Shown here one piece after another: positions 14,089-15,746 of a stretch of DNA of 15,746 nt (its first letter is position 1; each line of letters starts with the position of its first letter). The DNA comes from an uncultured bacterium (GTDB lineage: Bacteria; Armatimonadota; Zipacnadia; Zipacnadales; Zipacnadaceae). The translations under genes were made by a program, and so were the position numbers. The DNA is taken from the NCBI GenBank assembly GCA_937928475.1, contig CALFVE010000066.1:1-15746 (forward strand). Reading direction: 5' to 3'. The notes beneath the pieces are model-generated. The model was not told the DNA's origin. It did no database searches and saw nothing but the letters and a program-made list of their open reading frames with translations.

Positions 14089-14626
14089 GCCTCCTGGCCT
14101 GCTCACCGCCCGGCGGGACGACTTCGGGCGGCGCACGGTGATGGAACTGCTCCCTGAGCCATGGCGTTCCCGCCTGTTCCCGGTGGGGCGTTTGGACAAA
14201 GACACCACCGGGCTGCTGCTCTTTACCGACGACGGCGACCTCGCCTACCGGCTTCTGCATCCCTCCCGCCATGTGCCCAAGACCTACCGCGTGCAAGTTG
14301 CGCAGACACCCTCCGATCATACCCTGCGCCGCCTGCGCAGCGGGGTGGAACTGCAAGATGGCCTGACCGCCCCGGCGGAGGTGGTCCTGATCCGCGCCGG
14401 TCCTCCCTGCGCCGAAGTGGAGATTACCCTGCGGGAAGGGCGCAACCGCCAGGTGCGTCGCATGTTCCAGGCCGTCGGTCATCCGGTGCTCGCGCTGGCC
14501 CGCGTGGCGGTGGGACCGCTGCGCCTGGGCGATCTGCCTCTGGGCCAGTGGCGCGAACTGGAGGCGGAGGAAGTGGCCGCCCTGCGCGCCGCCTGCGGCG
14601 AGGGGGAGGGAGGCCGCCGTGACTGA
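13883..14626 (+). CDS. rluB: 23S rRNA pseudouridine synthase, RluB/RsuA family
   Basis: 247 residues. It isomerises a uridine in 23S rRNA (position 2605 in E. coli) to pseudouridine. The N-terminal S4 RNA-binding domain (MERLAKFLARAGVASRR, about 1-60) begins exactly at this ATG, which fixes the start. The catalytic domain has LNKPPGLL (67-74), GRLDKDTTGLLLFT (102-115) with the catalytic Asp105, and EGRNRQVRRMF (185-195). RluB is favoured over RsuA by the neighbourhood (scpAB-dac-rluB), but family members differ little by eye. The gene lies in the +1 frame relative to the carboxypeptidase gene, with which it overlaps by 206 nt. It overlaps the next gene by 8 nt (GTGACTGA), so translational coupling downstream is likely. 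Only a distant GGGAG (12 nt) precedes the start. Confidence 0.93.
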   Translation: MERLAKFLARAGVASRRASERLICAGRVSVDGKVVTSPAAQVDPDRSVVRVDGKLLRVPAESLYVVLNKPPGLLTARRDDFGRRTVMELLPEPWRSRLFPVGRLDKDTTGLLLFTDDGDLAYRLLHPSRHVPKTYRVQVAQTPSDHTLRRLRSGVELQDGLTAPAEVVLIRAGPPCAEVEITLREGRNRQVRRMFQAVGHPVLALARVAVGPLRLGDLPLGQWRELEAEEVAALRAACGEGEGGRRD

Positions 14627-15746
14627 CAACCTCGGGGCGCTCCGGTCCCGGGACCTCAGCATCAAGGGCAGCCTGGCTCTCCTGCTCGCAGGGGCCGCGC
14701 TCACCGCCGCCGTCGCCGCCGGCTTGATCACCGCTTCCCTGCCCCTAGGCGCACCGGAATGGTCCTGGCGCTTGCGGTCCCTCCCGCTGGCCTGGGGGGT
14801 GCCGGCGACCGTCGCCCTGCTGGCGGCACTGCTCATGGCCGTCCTGGTGGGGGACCGCCTGCGCTCGGACCGGGAGCCGAGCCGGCGAGTGTGCGCGCTG
14901 TTGCTGGTGGTAATGATTGTGCTGGGGACGGTGCTCTGCCTGGGCGTAGCCTTCCACGACGCCGTGTATCCCGTGAGCGGCGCCCTGGTGGTGCTCAGCG
15001 ACCTGGCCACGGGCTACTACACCGCCGCGGCCAGGCTCTCCGGACCGGTCGAGGCCTTCTCCGGCCATCTCCAGCGCGCGCCGAGCGAGGAGGTTCCCGA
15101 CCGCCTGCGCACCCACCCGCCGGGACCGATCTTGTTCATGATGACGCTGCGCAATCTCGTCCTCGCCCAACCCAGGGCCCTGGCCGTGCTGGAGGAGTAC
15201 CTGGCGCGCGCCTACGGGGGGCTTTCCGGGGAGGGCCTGGTGCGCCTTTCCCGCGCCGGTACCGCCGCCCCCCTGTCCGCGGCGGACGCGCTGATTGCGG
15301 TTCCGGTATCCCTGCTGCTGACCGTGCTGCCGGTGCTGATTGTCCTGCCCGTCTACGGCCTGGGCGCGACGTTGGCCGACCGCAAAGTGGGCCTAGCCGC
15401 CGCGTCGCTCTCCTTGACTCTGCCTTCTCTCCTCTGTTTTGTCCCCGGCATTGACGGCCTGGGAGCGGTACTTGTCCTCACTGCCTTGTACCTGTGGGTG
15501 GCCTCCCTGCGCTGCGGGTACTGGTGGCTGTACGCCTTGACCGGCCTGGCCGCTTCCGTCGCCTTGCTCTGGAGTTTCGGGTACCTGGCGATAGCGCCGG
15601 TGGCGATCTTCCTGTGCTGGCGGCGGGGAACCTGGCAACCCCAGCGCCTCGGGCAGGGTCTGGTGTTCGCCTGGGCCGTAGTGACCATTTTCTACGGGGT
15701 CTGCGAGGCGGCCTTCGGCTACAGTCTGCCCGCGGCGGCGGCCGCC
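14619..15746 (+). CDS. Polytopic membrane protein with HPPG motif, likely GT-C glycosyltransferase (partial)
   Basis: 376 codons without a stop, running off the window end. The start is the GTG at 14619, which overlaps the rluB stop; GAGGGAGG lies upstream at suitable spacing. About eight to ten hydrophobic segments are visible, the first three around residues 17-40, 55-78 and 91-112. A large loop then carries RTHPPGPILF (HPPG at 166-169), and a dense set of helices runs from about 225 to the end. The multi-helix layout with a long early loop bearing HPPG resembles predicted glycosyltransferases of the GT-C/ArnT-like type, which use lipid-linked sugars at the outer face of the membrane. This is a fold-level inference; no substrate can be given and the C-terminal half is missing. 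Confidence 0.65.
   Translation, partial: MTDNLGALRSRDLSIKGSLALLLAGAALTAAVAAGLITASLPLGAPEWSWRLRSLPLAWGVPATVALLAALLMAVLVGDRLRSDREPSRRVCALLLVVMIVLGTVLCLGVAFHDAVYPVSGALVVLSDLATGYYTAAARLSGPVEAFSGHLQRAPSEEVPDRLRTHPPGPILFMMTLRNLVLAQPRALAVLEEYLARAYGGLSGEGLVRLSRAGTAAPLSAADALIAVPVSLLLTVLPVLIVLPVYGLGATLADRKVGLAAASLSLTLPSLLCFVPGIDGLGAVLVLTALYLWVASLRCGYWWLYALTGLAASVALLWSFGYLAIAPVAIFLCWRRGTWQPQRLGQGLVFAWAVVTIFYGVCEAAFGYSLPAAAAA

Noticed and set aside
14081..15010. 309-codon minus-strand open frame
   Set aside because: Antisense to rluB and the HPPG membrane protein; low-complexity Arg/Ser/Ala translation without a domain.

Overview
This is a high-GC (roughly two-thirds G+C by eye) bacterial chromosomal window with about 14 genes. 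Nothing in it looks phage-, plasmid- or transposon-derived. The run lysA, M50 protease, scpA, scpB, PBP5-type D,D-carboxypeptidase, rluB resembles the scpA-scpB-dacB-rluB neighbourhood of Bacillota. The copper-amine-oxidase-type stalk domain, the HPPG-motif membrane protein, bacterial HdrBC and orphan amidohydrolases would also suit Armatimonadota or a related deep Terrabacteria lineage. I cannot decide the phylum from this window.

Left arm (1-2335, minus strand). A sigma70-type promoter at 2301-2329 reads leftward through a structured leader of about 125 nt into hdrC and hdrB. These two overlap by ATGA and encode an iron-sulfur, heterodisulfide-reductase-like electron-transfer pair. They are followed by a small membrane-anchored protein of unknown function (175-615) and the first 13 codons of another gene (1-41). 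No hdrA is present. A 9-bp perfect inverted repeat sits on the hdrB stop codon.

Middle (2452-7595, plus strand). Two unlike amidohydrolase-superfamily enzymes come first: a COG2159-type hydrolase and a uronate-isomerase-like protein. A GNAT acetyltransferase gene follows, broken by one in-frame TAG. After a terminator and a promoter comes a secreted protein with two Ig-like domains, a long Pro/Ala-rich linker and a C-terminal stalk domain. A strong hairpin terminator follows it.

Right arm (7733-15746, plus strand). This is a compact housekeeping series: lysA (lysine/diaminopimelate), a site-2 protease, a long-type sugar-nucleotide thymidylyltransferase, scpA and scpB (SMC/condensin partners), a D-Ala-D-Ala carboxypeptidase, rluB (23S rRNA pseudouridylation), and the 5' part of a polytopic HPPG-motif membrane protein cut by the window end. 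Together they cover cell-wall precursor supply and trimming, chromosome condensation, ribosome maturation and surface glycosylation. scpB has its own promoter.

The most unusual points are at the carboxypeptidase gene. Its signal peptide can only be encoded if translation begins at a non-canonical AUU codon 6 nt after a strong Shine-Dalgarno sequence. Its reading frame then runs 206 nt into rluB, adding an Arg-rich tail, and its third catalytic motif is KGG instead of KTG. I see no clear new multi-gene system in the window.
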